NCBI RefSeq assembly: GCF_001421745.1
Contig: NZ_LMKW01000001.1
Location: 618,174 to 682,173 of the forward strand
Direction: 5' to 3'
Origin: Sphingomonas sp. Leaf230
GTDB lineage: Bacteria > Pseudomonadota > Alphaproteobacteria > Sphingomonadales > Sphingomonadaceae
Length of the DNA: 64,000 nucleotides
Position 1 is the stretch's first letter, and each line of letters begins with the position of its first letter. A program made the translations under genes and the position numbers. The notes under the pieces are model-generated. The model was not told the origin of the DNA, did no database searches, and was given only the letters and a program-made list of their open reading frames with translations. This document shows, in pieces, positions 7,586 through 16,515 of the stretch.

Positions 7586-8154
7586 CCGGTTCGCACATGC
7601 TGTACCTGATGCGGCATGGTGCTCCCGTCCGCGAAGGCCTGTTGCTGGGGCGAACGGACGATCCGGTAACGGAGGCCGGTATTGCGGCGTGCGTCCGGCG
7701 AGCCGCAGGGCTGAAGGTTGCCGCGATCGTGTCGTCCGACCTTATGCGTACACGCGATTGCGCAACGGCGATCGGCAGCGCGCGGGGCATCGTCGGCGAG
7801 GCCGATCGACGGTGGCGTGAACTCGACTTCGGAGTGTGGGATGGAATGCGTCCAGCCGATATCGATCCGGCGGCCTTCGCGCGGTTCCACGACGATCCGG
7901 ACGCTGCCCCGCCGCCGGACGGTGAGCTATGGTCCTCGTTGCTGAACCGGGTCGGCAATGCCTTGGCGGTACTTCCGTCGGTGCCGACGTTGGTCGTCAC
8001 GCACGGTGGCGCTATCCGGGCGGCGCTCGCGGACCTATGCGGGTTCGACCGGCGGCAGACATGGGCGTTCGACCTGCCTTATGCCGCGCTCGTGTCTTTG
8101 CGGATCTGGCCCGGGTTGGATCGGACTGTGCAGATCGTTGGACTTTCGACGTGA
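7582..8154 (+). CDS. cobC: Histidine phosphatase family protein, likely alpha-ribazole phosphatase
   Basis: The 190-residue protein carries the histidine phosphatase signature LMRHGAP near residue 10, a Glu-bearing central segment (RRWRELDFGVWDG) and VVTHGGAIRAAL with the second catalytic His. In cobalamin synthesis such enzymes remove the 5-prime phosphate of alpha-ribazole phosphate or adenosylcobalamin phosphate. Placement between cobT and cobS, with four-base overlaps on both sides, supports that role over a general phosphatase. The GTG at 7582 gives the coupled start; an ATG at 7597 is an alternative. Confidence 0.87.
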   Translation: MTGSHMLYLMRHGAPVREGLLLGRTDDPVTEAGIAACVRRAAGLKVAAIVSSDLMRTRDCATAIGSARGIVGEADRRWRELDFGVWDGMRPADIDPAAFARFHDDPDAAPPPDGELWSSLLNRVGNALAVLPSVPTLVVTHGGAIRAALADLCGFDRRQTWAFDLPYAALVSLRIWPGLDRTVQIVGLST

Positions 8155-8882
8155 AGCGGCTGGTCGTCGCGTTCGGTTTCCTGACGCGGCTGCCGATGCC
8201 GCGGGTCGAGGCCGGGGCGAACGACTTTGCCGCGGCGATCCGGTGCTATCCGCTCGTCGGATTGGCGATCGGCGTGCTCGTCGCCGCGGCGGGATGGGCA
8301 GGCGCGTCGATCGACCCCTGGACCGGGGCGTGCTCCGCGTTGCTGACGTGGATCGCTGTCACGGGCGCATTGCATCTCGACGGGCTGGCCGATCTCGCCG
8401 ACGGGCTGGGTGCGGCGCATGGCGACAGGACGCGGTTGCTCGCGGTGATGGCCGATCCGCATGTCGGCAGCTTCGGCGTCGTCGCGATCGTCGCCCAGAT
8501 GCTCGCCAAGCTCGTGCTGCTGCACGCGGTCGGGCTGACGGCGTGGTGGCTGGTCATCCTGGTACCGTTTGCGGCGCGCATGGGGCCGCTGGCCTGGGCG
8601 GTCTTGTTGCCGCCGTTGCGGGCGGGCGGATTGGGCGCGGCGGTCGCGGGCGCAGTCCGGTCGCGCGACCTGGTCGGCTGGGCGCTGCTCCTGGCGCTGG
8701 CCGCCGTCGCGGCTCCCGCGCTGTTGACGGTTCCGCTCTTGATCCTAGCCGTCGCTGCGTGGTTGCGGCGTAAATTGGGGGGCGTGACTGGAGACGCGCA
8801 CGGGGCAGGGATCGAGCTTGTCGAGACGGGCGTCCTGCTCGCTTTTGCCATCGCCGGTGCGTCAGCCGGCGCGCTGGGCTAG
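8151..8882 (+). CDS. cobS: Adenosylcobinamide-GDP ribazoletransferase
   Basis: The 243-residue integral membrane protein joins adenosylcobinamide-GDP and alpha-ribazole (or its phosphate) in the inner membrane, the last joining step of cobalamin synthesis. Hallmarks are [10 protein letters not shown] at the N-terminus and [14 protein letters not shown] followed by [13 protein letters not shown], with several hydrophobic helices after these. The GTG start overlaps the stop of cobC (GTGA). It is the last gene of the riboswitch operon; its final 21 bases overlap the 3-prime end of the convergent cobQ gene. Confidence 0.94.
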   Translation: MKRLVVAFGFLTRLPMPRVEAGANDFAAAIRCYPLVGLAIGVLVAAAGWAGASIDPWTGACSALLTWIAVTGALHLDGLADLADGLGAAHGDRTRLLAVMADPHVGSFGVVAIVAQMLAKLVLLHAVGLTAWWLVILVPFAARMGPLAWAVLLPPLRAGGLGAAVAGAVRSRDLVGWALLLALAAVAAPALLTVPLLILAVAAWLRRKLGGVTGDAHGAGIELVETGVLLAFAIAGASAGALG

Positions 8883-10316
8883 GTCGAGCATCGCATCGAG
8901 GTCGAGATGACGTTCGAGCGTCGCCGCGATCGCGTCGAGCGCGGCATCGATCGAGGCCGCATGGTCCGGTCCGACCGCGTCGACGCCGAGCCGGGCCAGC
9001 CACGCCGCGCGTTGCTCGGCTAGCCCAAACAGGCCGTGGACGTAACTCCCGTGGACCAGTCCATCGGCGCTCGTCGCTCCCTCCGCGCTGCCGTCGGAGC
9101 GGTGACCGACGGGACGGTTCAGGTCGGCGCCGGTGGTCGCGCCCATGTGCATCTCATACCCCTCGAAGCGCGCGCCCTTGGCGATCCCCTCGATCCGCTC
9201 GAGCGTCTTCGTCGGTGCGAGCACCGTGTCGATATCGAGTAGCCCAAGCCCCGCGATCGTCGTCGCCGCGCCTTCGATACCGTGCGGATCGGCGATGCTG
9301 CGACCCAGCATTTGGAAACCACCGCAGAGGCCCAGCACCGGCTTTCCCCGGCGGTGATGCGCAAGGATATCGATGTCCCACCCCTGCGCGCGCAGGAAGG
9401 CGAGATCGGGGATCGTGGCTTTCGAGCCCGCAAGCACGATCATGTCCGCCTCGGGGATCGGCGTGCCGGGCGGGACCATCACCAGCGCGACGCCGGGTTC
9501 GAGGCGTAGCGGGTCTAGGTCGTCGAAATTAGCGATCCGCGGCGTGATCGGGCAGGCGATCGTTACGCGACGGTCGACCGACGCGGAGCGGCGTTCGAGG
9601 ATCACGGCGTCCTCGCTGGGCAGGCGTGCGGCGTCCGCTAGCCAGGGTACGACGCCGTAGCCGCGCCATCCGCTGCGCGCCTCGATCGCCCGATAGCCGT
9701 CGTCGAACAGCACAGGATCGCCGCGGAACTTGTTGACGAGGAAGCCGTGGATCATCGCCGCGTCGGCTGCGTCGATCACTGCGCGCGTGCCGACGATCGA
9801 GGCGATGACACCGCCGCGATCGATATCGCCGACCAGGATCACGGGGACATTGGCGGCGCGGGCGAAGCCCATGTTGGCGATGTCGCTTACGCGCAGGTTG
9901 ACCTCAGCTGGGCTCCCCGCACCCTCGACGACGACGAGATCGCAGCTGGCCGACAGCCGCTCGAAACTGTCGAGCACGTCGACGAGCAGCCCTTCGCGCC
10001 CTTCCCGCCACCGCGCGGCGGCGAGCGTTCCGCGGACCTGCCCGCGGACGATCAGTTGCGACGTGCGATCGCCCTGTGGCTTGAGCAGTACCGGGTTCAT
10101 GTCGACGCTTGGTTCGACCCGACACGCGATCGCCTGCGTGGCCTGCGCGCGGCCGATCTCCCCGCCGTCGGCAGTAACCGCGGCGTTGTTCGACATGTTC
10201 TGCGGCTTGAACGGGCGGACCGACAGGTCACGGTTCGCAAACGCGCGGCACAGTCCGGCGACGAGCACCGACTTGCCGACGTCGGAGCCGGTCCCCTGGA
10301 GCATCAGAGCCGCCAT
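8862..10316 (-). CDS. cobQ: Cobyric acid synthase (glutamine-hydrolysing)
   Basis: This 484-residue amidotransferase adds four amide groups to adenosylcobyrinic acid a,c-diamide. An N-terminal ATP-binding domain has [20 protein letters not shown] and [13 protein letters not shown]. The C-terminal class I glutaminase domain has the nucleophile motif [12 protein letters not shown] and the His of GSYVHGLF. It overlaps the stop of cbiB by 13 bases and the convergent cobS by 21 bases. Its retention without the corrin-ring genes nearby is worth noting, because salvage of cobinamide alone would not need it. Confidence 0.95.
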   Translation of the reverse strand: MAALMLQGTGSDVGKSVLVAGLCRAFANRDLSVRPFKPQNMSNNAAVTADGGEIGRAQATQAIACRVEPSVDMNPVLLKPQGDRTSQLIVRGQVRGTLAAARWREGREGLLVDVLDSFERLSASCDLVVVEGAGSPAEVNLRVSDIANMGFARAANVPVILVGDIDRGGVIASIVGTRAVIDAADAAMIHGFLVNKFRGDPVLFDDGYRAIEARSGWRGYGVVPWLADAARLPSEDAVILERRSASVDRRVTIACPITPRIANFDDLDPLRLEPGVALVMVPPGTPIPEADMIVLAGSKATIPDLAFLRAQGWDIDILAHHRRGKPVLGLCGGFQMLGRSIADPHGIEGAATTIAGLGLLDIDTVLAPTKTLERIEGIAKGARFEGYEMHMGATTGADLNRPVGHRSDGSAEGATSADGLVHGSYVHGLFGLAEQRAAWLARLGVDAVGPDHAASIDAALDAIAATLERHLDLDAMLDLAQRAG

Positions 10317-11242
10317 GCGAGTACTCCGGCGATGACGAGGAGAAGGATGCAGGCCCGGCGATAGATGCCGAGCGCCGCGCGGAGGTCAGTGGCGGATACG
10401 TCGGTGCTTCCGTCGCCGATATACGGCTTGGCAGTGACGATGCCGTCATAGGCGATCGGTCCGGCGAGACGAAGGCCGAGCGCGCCGGCCATCGCCGCCT
10501 CGGGCCACCCTGCGTTGGGCGAGGCATGGTTCCGGGCATCGCGTACCATCGTCCGCCAACCGCCCCAGCCCGCAACGCAAAGCAAAACGCCGCTAAGCCG
10601 GGCGGGGATGAGGTTGGCGACATCGTCGGTCCGCGCTGCCGCCCAGCCGAATGCGCGCCATCGGGCCTCGCGGTGTCCGATCAGGCTGTCCGCGGTGTTG
10701 ATCGCCTTGTACGCCCAGAGGCCCGGTAGCCCGGCGAACAGCAGCCAGAACAGCGGCGCGACGACGCCGTCGCAGACGCTTTCCGCGAGGCTTTCGATCG
10801 CGGCGCGCGCGACGCCGGCTTCGTCGAGTGTCGCGACGTCCCGACCGACGATCATAGCGACGCGGGCGCGGGCAGCTTCAAGGTCGCCGGCTTCGAGGGC
10901 GCGCGCGACCGGCACGACATGGTCGTACAGGCTGCGGATCGCGAGGCCGGGCGCTGCCATCACGCCGATCGCGATCCATGCTATGGGACCGAACACGAGC
11001 CGCGCGAGGGAAGTCGCAAAGAGCGCTACGCCGACCGCAACTGCGATGAGTGCAACGATCGTGACGACACCGGCGGCGCGACGGACCGTGCCCGATAGGG
11101 TAGGGCGGTTCCAACGCGTCTCCGCCCAGCCGATCATTCGCGCGAAGCCACCAACCGGATGACCGATCCGCGCATAGAGCGGCGCCGGCCAGCCGACCGC
11201 GGCGTCGATGATGATCGCCAGCACGGCTACCGGCTCAGCCAT
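10304..11242 (-). CDS. cbiB: Adenosylcobinamide-phosphate synthase
   Basis: The 312-residue membrane protein belongs to the CbiB/CobD family, which attaches (R)-1-aminopropan-2-ol phosphate to cobyric acid. Characteristic segments are [20 protein letters not shown] near the N-terminus, [35 protein letters not shown] and [18 protein letters not shown] chose the ATG at 11242, which overlaps the upstream cobD stop by eight bases; an upstream TTG at 11248 is less likely. It lies in a cobD-cbiB-cobQ operon whose products act in consecutive steps. Confidence 0.93.
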   Translation of the reverse strand: MAEPVAVLAIIIDAAVGWPAPLYARIGHPVGGFARMIGWAETRWNRPTLSGTVRRAAGVVTIVALIAVAVGVALFATSLARLVFGPIAWIAIGVMAAPGLAIRSLYDHVVPVARALEAGDLEAARARVAMIVGRDVATLDEAGVARAAIESLAESVCDGVVAPLFWLLFAGLPGLWAYKAINTADSLIGHREARWRAFGWAAARTDDVANLIPARLSGVLLCVAGWGGWRTMVRDARNHASPNAGWPEAAMAGALGLRLAGPIAYDGIVTAKPYIGDGSTDVSATDLRAALGIYRRACILLLVIAGVLAWRL

Positions 11243-12209
11243 CGTCAAGTGCTTCGTCGAGCCGCGCGAAGGCGTCGTCGTCGCCAGGGACGCCCATCCG
11301 CAGCCAGCGTGTCGAGTGGTCGAACGATCGAGTCAGGATGCCAGCCTGCGCGAGCCGCTCGAACAGCGCTGGTGCCGCGTCGGTGTCGATCAGCCGGAAC
11401 AACGCGCAATCGCCGCAGGCTTGGAGGCCATGGCGTGCCAACATCGTGTCGAGCCTCTTGGTGCGTTCGACGATCGAGACCCGCGCGGCGGCGATCCATT
11501 CGGCGTCTCGGTAGGCGGCGATGCCATAGGCCACGGCGTGCGCCGAAATGGGCCAGCTGCCGAGCCGCTGGCGCATAACGGCCACGTGCTCCGGCGGCCC
11601 GATCATGAACCCGAGCCGCACGCCGGGCAGGCCGAAGAATTTGCCGAACGACCGAAACACGATCGCGCGGTCGTCGGGGTGGAGCAGGGGGATGAGGCTC
11701 GATTCGGGCACGACGTCGGCAAACGCTTCGTCCACGATCAGGAAGGCACCGCTGCGCGCGATATCGAGCAGGCGTTGCGGCGTGTCGCACTGGCCGTCGG
11801 GATTGTTGGGGTTGGCCAGCAACAGCGTGCCGTCCGCGAGCGTCCCGATCGCATCCCGCGCTATCGGAACGGCGCCGTCGATCGCTTCGGCATGCGTGGC
11901 GTAGCTCGGCACGACGAACCTGGCGGGGCTAGGCAGGTCCAGCACGGCCAGCATTCGTAGGCCGAGTTCACTACCGGGCAACGCGACGACCCGGTCCGAG
12001 GTCGTACCGAATACGGCAGCAGCGGCGGCTTCCAGATCGGCGATCGCTGCGGGCGAGGGGAGGCTGTGCAGATCGACTGCCGTGACGCGATCGGTGGGCC
12101 ACGCGCAGGGATTGATGCCGGTCGACAGGTCGAGCCAGGGTCTCGGCGCATCCGGATAGTGGACGGCGGCGAGGTCGATCCGTCCACCGTGGATGCGCAG
12201 GGGGTTCAT
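11235..12209 (-). CDS. cobD: L-threonine-O-3-phosphate decarboxylase, PLP-dependent
   Basis: The 324-residue fold-type I PLP enzyme makes (R)-1-amino-2-propanol phosphate from threonine phosphate, the side-chain linker for CbiB. It begins RIHGGRIDLAAVHYPDAPRP and LDLSTGINP, typical of CobD/CobC proteins. FLIVDEAFADV holds the PLP-contacting Asp, and FRSFGKFFGLPGVRLGF holds the Schiff-base Lys. The frame continues upstream of the chosen ATG, but that extension would run into the divergent cobU leader and is not conserved-looking. It leads the minus-strand cobD-cbiB-cobQ operon. No cobalamin riboswitch fits in the 94-base gap to cobU. Confidence 0.93.
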   Translation of the reverse strand: MNPLRIHGGRIDLAAVHYPDAPRPWLDLSTGINPCAWPTDRVTAVDLHSLPSPAAIADLEAAAAAVFGTTSDRVVALPGSELGLRMLAVLDLPSPARFVVPSYATHAEAIDGAVPIARDAIGTLADGTLLLANPNNPDGQCDTPQRLLDIARSGAFLIVDEAFADVVPESSLIPLLHPDDRAIVFRSFGKFFGLPGVRLGFMIGPPEHVAVMRQRLGSWPISAHAVAYGIAAYRDAEWIAAARVSIVERTKRLDTMLARHGLQACGDCALFRLIDTDAAPALFERLAQAGILTRSFDHSTRWLRMGVPGDDDAFARLDEALDDG

Positions 12210-12303
12210 ACTGTCTTTCACTCGGATCCGCGGGCTTTCGCTTGATCTTCCGGGCGTCATCGTCATTCCGGGCCCATCGAGCAAGCGCGAAGGAAACGGT
12301 AGG

Positions 12304-12879
12304 ATGCAATCGGTCGGGACGCCGTTCGGAAAAAGCCTGTTCGTGCTGGGCGGCGCGCGTTCGGGGAAAAGCCGTCATGCGCAAGGCTTGGCCGAAGCCG
12401 CGGCGACGGACCACGCAACGCGGCTCGTCTATATCGCGACCGCGCAGGCATTCGACGGCGAAATGGAGGATCGGATCGCGCGCCATCGTGCCGATCGCGA
12501 CGATCGGTGGCGGACCGTCGAAGCTCCGCTGGCGCTTGGCGAGGCGCTGAAGAGCGAAGACGGCCCGGACGTCGTGATGCTGATCGATTGCTTGACGCTG
12601 TGGGTGTCGAACCTGCTGCTAGCCGACGAGGCTGTCGCCGCGCGCGTGGACGACCTGGTCGAGACGATCGGCCGGTTAAAAGGCCGCGTCATCATCGTGT
12701 CGAACGAGGTCGGGTTGGGGATCGTCCCGGACAATGTGCTGGCCCGGCGTTTCCGGGATGCGGCAGGGCTGCTGCACCAGCGGATCGCCGCGGAGGTCGA
12801 TTCCGTCGACATGGTCATGGCCGGGTTGGTTCAGCGCTGGAAGACGCCGAACGCAGAGTATAGATCTCACAATGACTAG
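12304..12879 (+). CDS. cobU: Bifunctional adenosylcobinamide kinase / adenosylcobinamide-phosphate guanylyltransferase
   Basis: The 191-residue protein has the P-loop VLGGARSGKSRHAQ (about residues 13-26), YIATAQAFDGEMEDRIARHR with the His that forms the GMP adduct, and IDCLTLWVSNLL followed by IIVSNEVGLGIVP. It phosphorylates adenosylcobinamide and then converts the phosphate to the GDP form used by CobS. The Shine-Dalgarno AAGGAAA lies about seven bases before the ATG. It is transcribed divergently from cobD and is followed by an A+T-rich gap, so it is probably monocistronic. Confidence 0.95.
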   Translation: MQSVGTPFGKSLFVLGGARSGKSRHAQGLAEAAATDHATRLVYIATAQAFDGEMEDRIARHRADRDDRWRTVEAPLALGEALKSEDGPDVVMLIDCLTLWVSNLLLADEAVAARVDDLVETIGRLKGRVIIVSNEVGLGIVPDNVLARRFRDAAGLLHQRIAAEVDSVDMVMAGLVQRWKTPNAEYRSHND

Positions 12880-13185
12880 CGATCACATTTCTCACGATGG
12901 TCAAGTATTCGCGGTGACCGGAAGCGATCATTTGTGCGATATAAAAAACTGATCTGGTTTTTAGTATCTCGAATTTCGGCAATATGATCGGCAGATCGTG
13001 AAACCGATATTTTTAATTTTATTTGTGCAACCCCAAAATTAATTGGAGCAGATCGGTCCGCTCAAACATTAATTAAAACATTTCCGTTCGAGCTATGTTA
13101 AAAGAGCTTATCGCCAGCCGATTTTTGGGCCCTGACGACCGAGAGATGCATGTGCTCCCGCCCCGAATTTTGCGGGATTACTCTC
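12880..13185. other. A+T-rich intergenic region with repeated GATC-containing motifs
   Basis: This 306-base gap is strikingly A+T-rich for the window: 20 of the 60 bases from 12961 to 13020 are G or C. AGCGATCA occurs at 12878 and again at 12923. A dyad GATC-GGCA-GATC lies at 12986-12997 with flanks extending it to a 6-4-6 geometry. AATTAATT-type runs lie near 13037 and 13073. No credible gene is present. The region probably holds the promoter and operators of the Crp/Fnr-type gene; the dyad does not match the classical FNR consensus. Confidence 0.6.
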
Positions 13186-13923
13186 ATGGCTACGACGCTC
13201 AGCCCCCTGGCGCTGATGGTTCGGAAGTTGGAAACGCACGCTGTGCTGGACGACGGCGACCGCAAGGCGCTGCTCGCGCTGCCATATACCCTTCGCACGT
13301 TCGAGCCGTCCTCCTACCTCGTGCGCGAAGGCGATGCGCCGGATCAATGCGCGGTACTGTTGTCCGGGTTTGCGTATCGCCAGAAGCTGACTGGCGCCGG
13401 CATGCGACAGATCGTGTCGCTGCATATCCCGGGCGAGCCGCTCGACTTCCAGCACCTGTTCCTCGACGTCGCGGACCACAACGTCCAGACGCTCACGCGC
13501 GCGGAAGTTGCGACGATTCCGCGATCGGCGCTGCGCGAACTGGCGCGGAACCGTGCGGCCATCAGCAACGCGATCTTCGTCAATACGCTGGTCGAGGGAT
13601 CGATCTTTCGCGAATGGATTCTGAACATCGGTCGCCGCGATGCGCGGTCGCGGCTGGCGCATTTCCTGTGCGAATTCGCGATCCGTCTGGACATGCAGGG
13701 GCTGACCGGCGCCGATGGCTATGAGTTGCCGATGAGCCAGGAGCAACTCGGCGATGCGCTCGGACTGACGGCGGTACATGTGAACCGCACGATAAAGTCG
13801 CTCGAGGCGGATGGTCTGATCGGTCGCAATCGTCGCCGGATCAGCTTTCCGCAGTGGGATGCGCTACGCGAACTCGCTGATTTTTCGAGCCGCTACCTGC
13901 ATCTTGCACAGCAGACCAGCTGA
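13186..13923 (+). CDS. Crp/Fnr family transcriptional regulator
   Basis: The 245-residue protein has an N-terminal cyclic-nucleotide-binding-like beta roll (residues about 25-140, with LVREGDAPDQCAVLLSGFAY) and a C-terminal winged helix (QEQLGDALGLTAVHVNRTIK, then LEADGLIGRNRRRISF). There is no N-terminal cysteine cluster for an FNR-type iron-sulfur centre, so oxygen sensing by that route is unlikely. The effector is unknown. The ATG at 13186 was chosen over an upstream in-frame ATG at 13150 because GGGATT stands seven bases before it and homologues start with a similar Ser-Pro-Leu segment. The long A+T-rich upstream region suggests its own regulated promoter. Confidence 0.88.
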   Translation: MATTLSPLALMVRKLETHAVLDDGDRKALLALPYTLRTFEPSSYLVREGDAPDQCAVLLSGFAYRQKLTGAGMRQIVSLHIPGEPLDFQHLFLDVADHNVQTLTRAEVATIPRSALRELARNRAAISNAIFVNTLVEGSIFREWILNIGRRDARSRLAHFLCEFAIRLDMQGLTGADGYELPMSQEQLGDALGLTAVHVNRTIKSLEADGLIGRNRRRISFPQWDALRELADFSSRYLHLAQQTS

Positions 13924-13928
13924 CGCTC

Positions 13929-14147
13929 CTATCGTTGGTGCGCGTGATCGACCGAGTCGATGATCCGCCCGCCGGCCATGAAGACGGCGATCGGGCAGGC
14001 CGCGAACAGAAGCCAGCCGCCGTATCCGGGATATTGCTGGAGATAGTGCATCCCGCGTTCGACCGCGCCGACGCCTAGGCCGTAGATGACGAGGAAAGCC
14101 TCGAACTTGGTCTTGATGATGAAGAGGCGAGCAAACCGGGTCCACAT
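13929..14147 (-). CDS. Small membrane protein, unknown function
   Basis: The 72-residue protein has two hydrophobic segments (FLVIYGLGVGAVERGMHYL and GWLLFAACPIAVFMAGGRII) joined by a short QQYPGYGG turn, with basic residues at the N-terminus. It looks like a two-helix inner membrane protein. I do not recognise the family. It is convergent with the Crp/Fnr gene, five bases from its stop, and about 110 bases downstream of the astA stop. Coding is supported by the hydrophobic pattern and codon use only. Confidence 0.6.
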   Translation of the reverse strand: MWTRFARLFIIKTKFEAFLVIYGLGVGAVERGMHYLQQYPGYGGWLLFAACPIAVFMAGGRIIDSVDHAHQR

Positions 14148-14256
14148 GGCGGTCCTAAAAGCAAGGTGCGTGCCATTGGCTGATATGCGCGGTTCCGACG
14201 TTAGAAAATATGGTTACCTGTAAATTAACTCGACGTTTTAAGTTGGATTGCGGCGG

Positions 14257-15273
14257 TCAGATGCGAGCGACGTGCGTGACCCGGTCGGCTTCGCGAATGG
14301 CCAAGGCGTGCGCGCAATCATCGGCCAGCACGACGCCGCCCTCGATCTCGCGGACCTTGCCGAACGCGGCGCGGAAGTCGGCAAGGTTGCCCGTCGCGAC
14401 CAGGGCGTCCTTGCCGTCGTCGCCACCGATCCCGACCACGTTGCTGTCGCGCGCGTCGGCGATCGAGCGGACCTGATCGGTGCGGGCGGTCATCGTCGGG
14501 CCACCATCGAAGATGTCGACATAGTTTTCGAACGCAAAGCCCTCGTTCTCGAGCATCCGCATCGCCGCGCGGCCCGAGGGATGCGGCAGGCCGATCGCGG
14601 CGCGCGCGGTCTCGGTCAGCATCGCGGTGTAGATCGGGTGCTTGGGCATCAGGTCGGCGATGAACTGGTGGCCGTTGATGGCATTGAACTGGTCCGCGTC
14701 CTGAAAATTCATCCCGAAGAAGCGGCCTGCGAGGCCATCCCAGAACGGCGAGCCGCCCGCTTCGTCGATAACGCCGCGCAGTTCGGCGAGGATCCGGTCG
14801 GCAAAACGCGCGCGGTGCATTTTGATGAAGAGGTAGCGGCTGCGCGCGAGCAACAGGCCGAGGCCGCCCGCGCGTTCGCCGGGATGGAGGAACAGCCCGC
14901 CGACCTCGCTCGCGCCTTCCAGATCGGTGGCGAGCGTGAGCATGTCGGCGCGGAAGGTGCGGTTCAGCTCGCGGCTATGCTGCGTGAGCTGGCCGATCCG
15001 GTAGCTGTAGAACGGGTAGCTCTGACCCACCTGCGTGAAGATCTGGCAGGTGCCGCGGACTTCCTTCGTCTCGATGTTCTCGAGGATCAGTACGAACAAC
15101 TCGTCCTGGACCGGGCCGTCGGTGCGCGCGAAGGCGGCGTGGCTGCGTTCGAGCTTGGCGGTGAGTGCGCGGCGATCGGGCGGCAGATTGGTGAAGCCGC
15201 CGCCGGTCAGCTTGGCCATTTCGTAGAGGTGCTGAAGGTCGTCGTCGACCGCGGCCCGGATCCTGAAGCTCAC
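14257..15273 (-). CDS. astA: Arginine N-succinyltransferase
   Basis: The 338-residue acyltransferase moves succinyl from succinyl-CoA to the alpha-amino group of arginine, the first step of the AST arginine-degradation pathway. Family landmarks are RIRAAVDDDLQHLYEMAKLT at the N-terminus, EVRGTCQIFTQVGQSYPFYS, EVGGLFLHPGERAGGLGLLL (acyl-CoA site region) and GMNFQDADQFNAINGHQFIA. The GTG start at 15273 forms a GTGA overlap with the upstream M20 hydrolase; the longer open frame is in a non-homologous region. Other ast genes are not in the window. Confidence 0.93.
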   Translation of the reverse strand: MSFRIRAAVDDDLQHLYEMAKLTGGGFTNLPPDRRALTAKLERSHAAFARTDGPVQDELFVLILENIETKEVRGTCQIFTQVGQSYPFYSYRIGQLTQHSRELNRTFRADMLTLATDLEGASEVGGLFLHPGERAGGLGLLLARSRYLFIKMHRARFADRILAELRGVIDEAGGSPFWDGLAGRFFGMNFQDADQFNAINGHQFIADLMPKHPIYTAMLTETARAAIGLPHPSGRAAMRMLENEGFAFENYVDIFDGGPTMTARTDQVRSIADARDSNVVGIGGDDGKDALVATGNLADFRAAFGKVREIEGGVVLADDCAHALAIREADRVTHVARI

Positions 15274-16475
15274 AAGCGGCCCTCCGCGATACGCAATATG
15301 GTGACCGCCGACAGCGCCGCGCGTTCGGCGAGGCTGTCGGGGATCATGAACTCGTCGGTCGAATGGATCGCGCCGCCGCGGACGCCCATCGTGTCGACGA
15401 CCGGTACGCCGGCGGCGGCGATGTTGTTGCCGTCGCACACCCCGCCGGTGGCTTTCCAGGCGATATCGAGACCGAGGTCCGCGCCCGATGCCTTGACCAG
15501 ATCAAACAGCCGCGCGGCGCCGTCGTCGATCGGCTTCGGCGGGCGGTTGAAGCTGCCATGGACCTCGATGCGGACGTCGTGCTCGGCAGCGACCATCGCG
15601 ACCGCGGAGTCGATATGAGATTGCGCCCGCGCGATATCGTCGAGCGTGGTGGGGCGGAAGTTGATGCGGAGGATGGCGAGGTCGGGGACGACGTTGTTCG
15701 GGCCACCGCCCTCGATCCGCGCTGGGTTTACCGCGAGACGCGGGCCGCGGACTTTCGACAAGCGCACCGCGATGTCGGCGGCTGCGACGAGCGCGTTTCG
15801 GCCGTCCTCGGGGTTGCGACCGGCGTGCGCGCTGCGACCGTGGACGATGATCGAGAAGTTGCCCGTGCCGCCGCGTGCGCCGGCGAGCGTGCCGTCGGCG
15901 AGCGCGGGTTCGTAGGTCAGCGCGGCGACCTTTCCGTGCGCGGCGCGCGCCAACAGCGCGGCAGAGGAGAAGGAGCCGGTTTCCTCGTCCGAGTTGATGA
16001 CGACGTCATAGCCGATCCGCGCGGCGAGGGGGCTGGCCTCGATCGCCCGGAGTGCGGCAAGCATCACCGCCAGCCCGCCTTTCATATCGGCGACGCCGGG
16101 GCCGTTCAGTCGGCCGTCGTCGAGCCATTGCAGAGACTGGAACGTGTGATCGACCGGGTAGACCGTGTCCATATGGCCCGTGAACAGCATGCGGACGGGC
16201 GCGTCGGGACGCACGACAAGGTGCAGGTGCTTGCCGTGCTCGATCGCGGAGACCACGCCGTCCGCGCTGACGCTGTCGACGGGTGTCGGCTCGACCAGCG
16301 TGATCTCGCCCGGCAGGCTCGCGAACGCATCGCCGAGCAATCCGGCCATCGTCGCCAACCCGGCAAGGTTGCGCGTGCCGCTGTTGACGGCCGCCCATGC
16401 CTCGACCTGCGCCAGCATCGGTGCAGCGCCCGCCGTGTCGACGGCATCGCGCTCTATCGGTGTAAGTCCCCTCAT
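15270..16475 (-). CDS. M20-family metallohydrolase coupled to astA
   Basis: The 401-residue enzyme matches M20 peptidases of the carboxypeptidase G2/ArgE/DapE type. It has LFTGHMDTVYPVDH with the first zinc His, GPGVADMKGGLAVML with the bridging Asp, VINSDEETGSFSS with the catalytic Glu, and HGRSAHAGRNPEDGRNAL in the lid domain. The C-terminal GGAIHSTDEF carries the last zinc His. Four-base coupling to astA suggests that it removes the succinyl group, or hydrolyses another amide, of a pathway intermediate; this is inference. A general peptidase role cannot be excluded. Confidence 0.87.
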   Translation of the reverse strand: MRGLTPIERDAVDTAGAAPMLAQVEAWAAVNSGTRNLAGLATMAGLLGDAFASLPGEITLVEPTPVDSVSADGVVSAIEHGKHLHLVVRPDAPVRMLFTGHMDTVYPVDHTFQSLQWLDDGRLNGPGVADMKGGLAVMLAALRAIEASPLAARIGYDVVINSDEETGSFSSAALLARAAHGKVAALTYEPALADGTLAGARGGTGNFSIIVHGRSAHAGRNPEDGRNALVAAADIAVRLSKVRGPRLAVNPARIEGGGPNNVVPDLAILRINFRPTTLDDIARAQSHIDSAVAMVAAEHDVRIEVHGSFNRPPKPIDDGAARLFDLVKASGADLGLDIAWKATGGVCDGNNIAAAGVPVVDTMGVRGGAIHSTDEFMIPDSLAERAALSAVTILRIAEGRL

Positions 16476-16515
16476 CGCGCGACCCTAGCGAGGCCGGGCG
16501 CGTGTGGGAACAGCG

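Noticed and set aside
12210..12303. Second cobalamin riboswitch between cobD and cobU
   Set aside because: The gap is only 94 bases and has no B12 box or aptamer core.
13095..13724. Alternative plus-strand frame overlapping the Crp/Fnr gene
   Set aside because: The overlapping Crp/Fnr frame has clear domains; this one is Arg-rich without any.
14248..15618. Long plus-strand open frame opposite astA
   Set aside because: It is an antisense shadow of a clear astA and M20 hydrolase; its translation is Arg/Ala/Glu-rich with no recognisable family.
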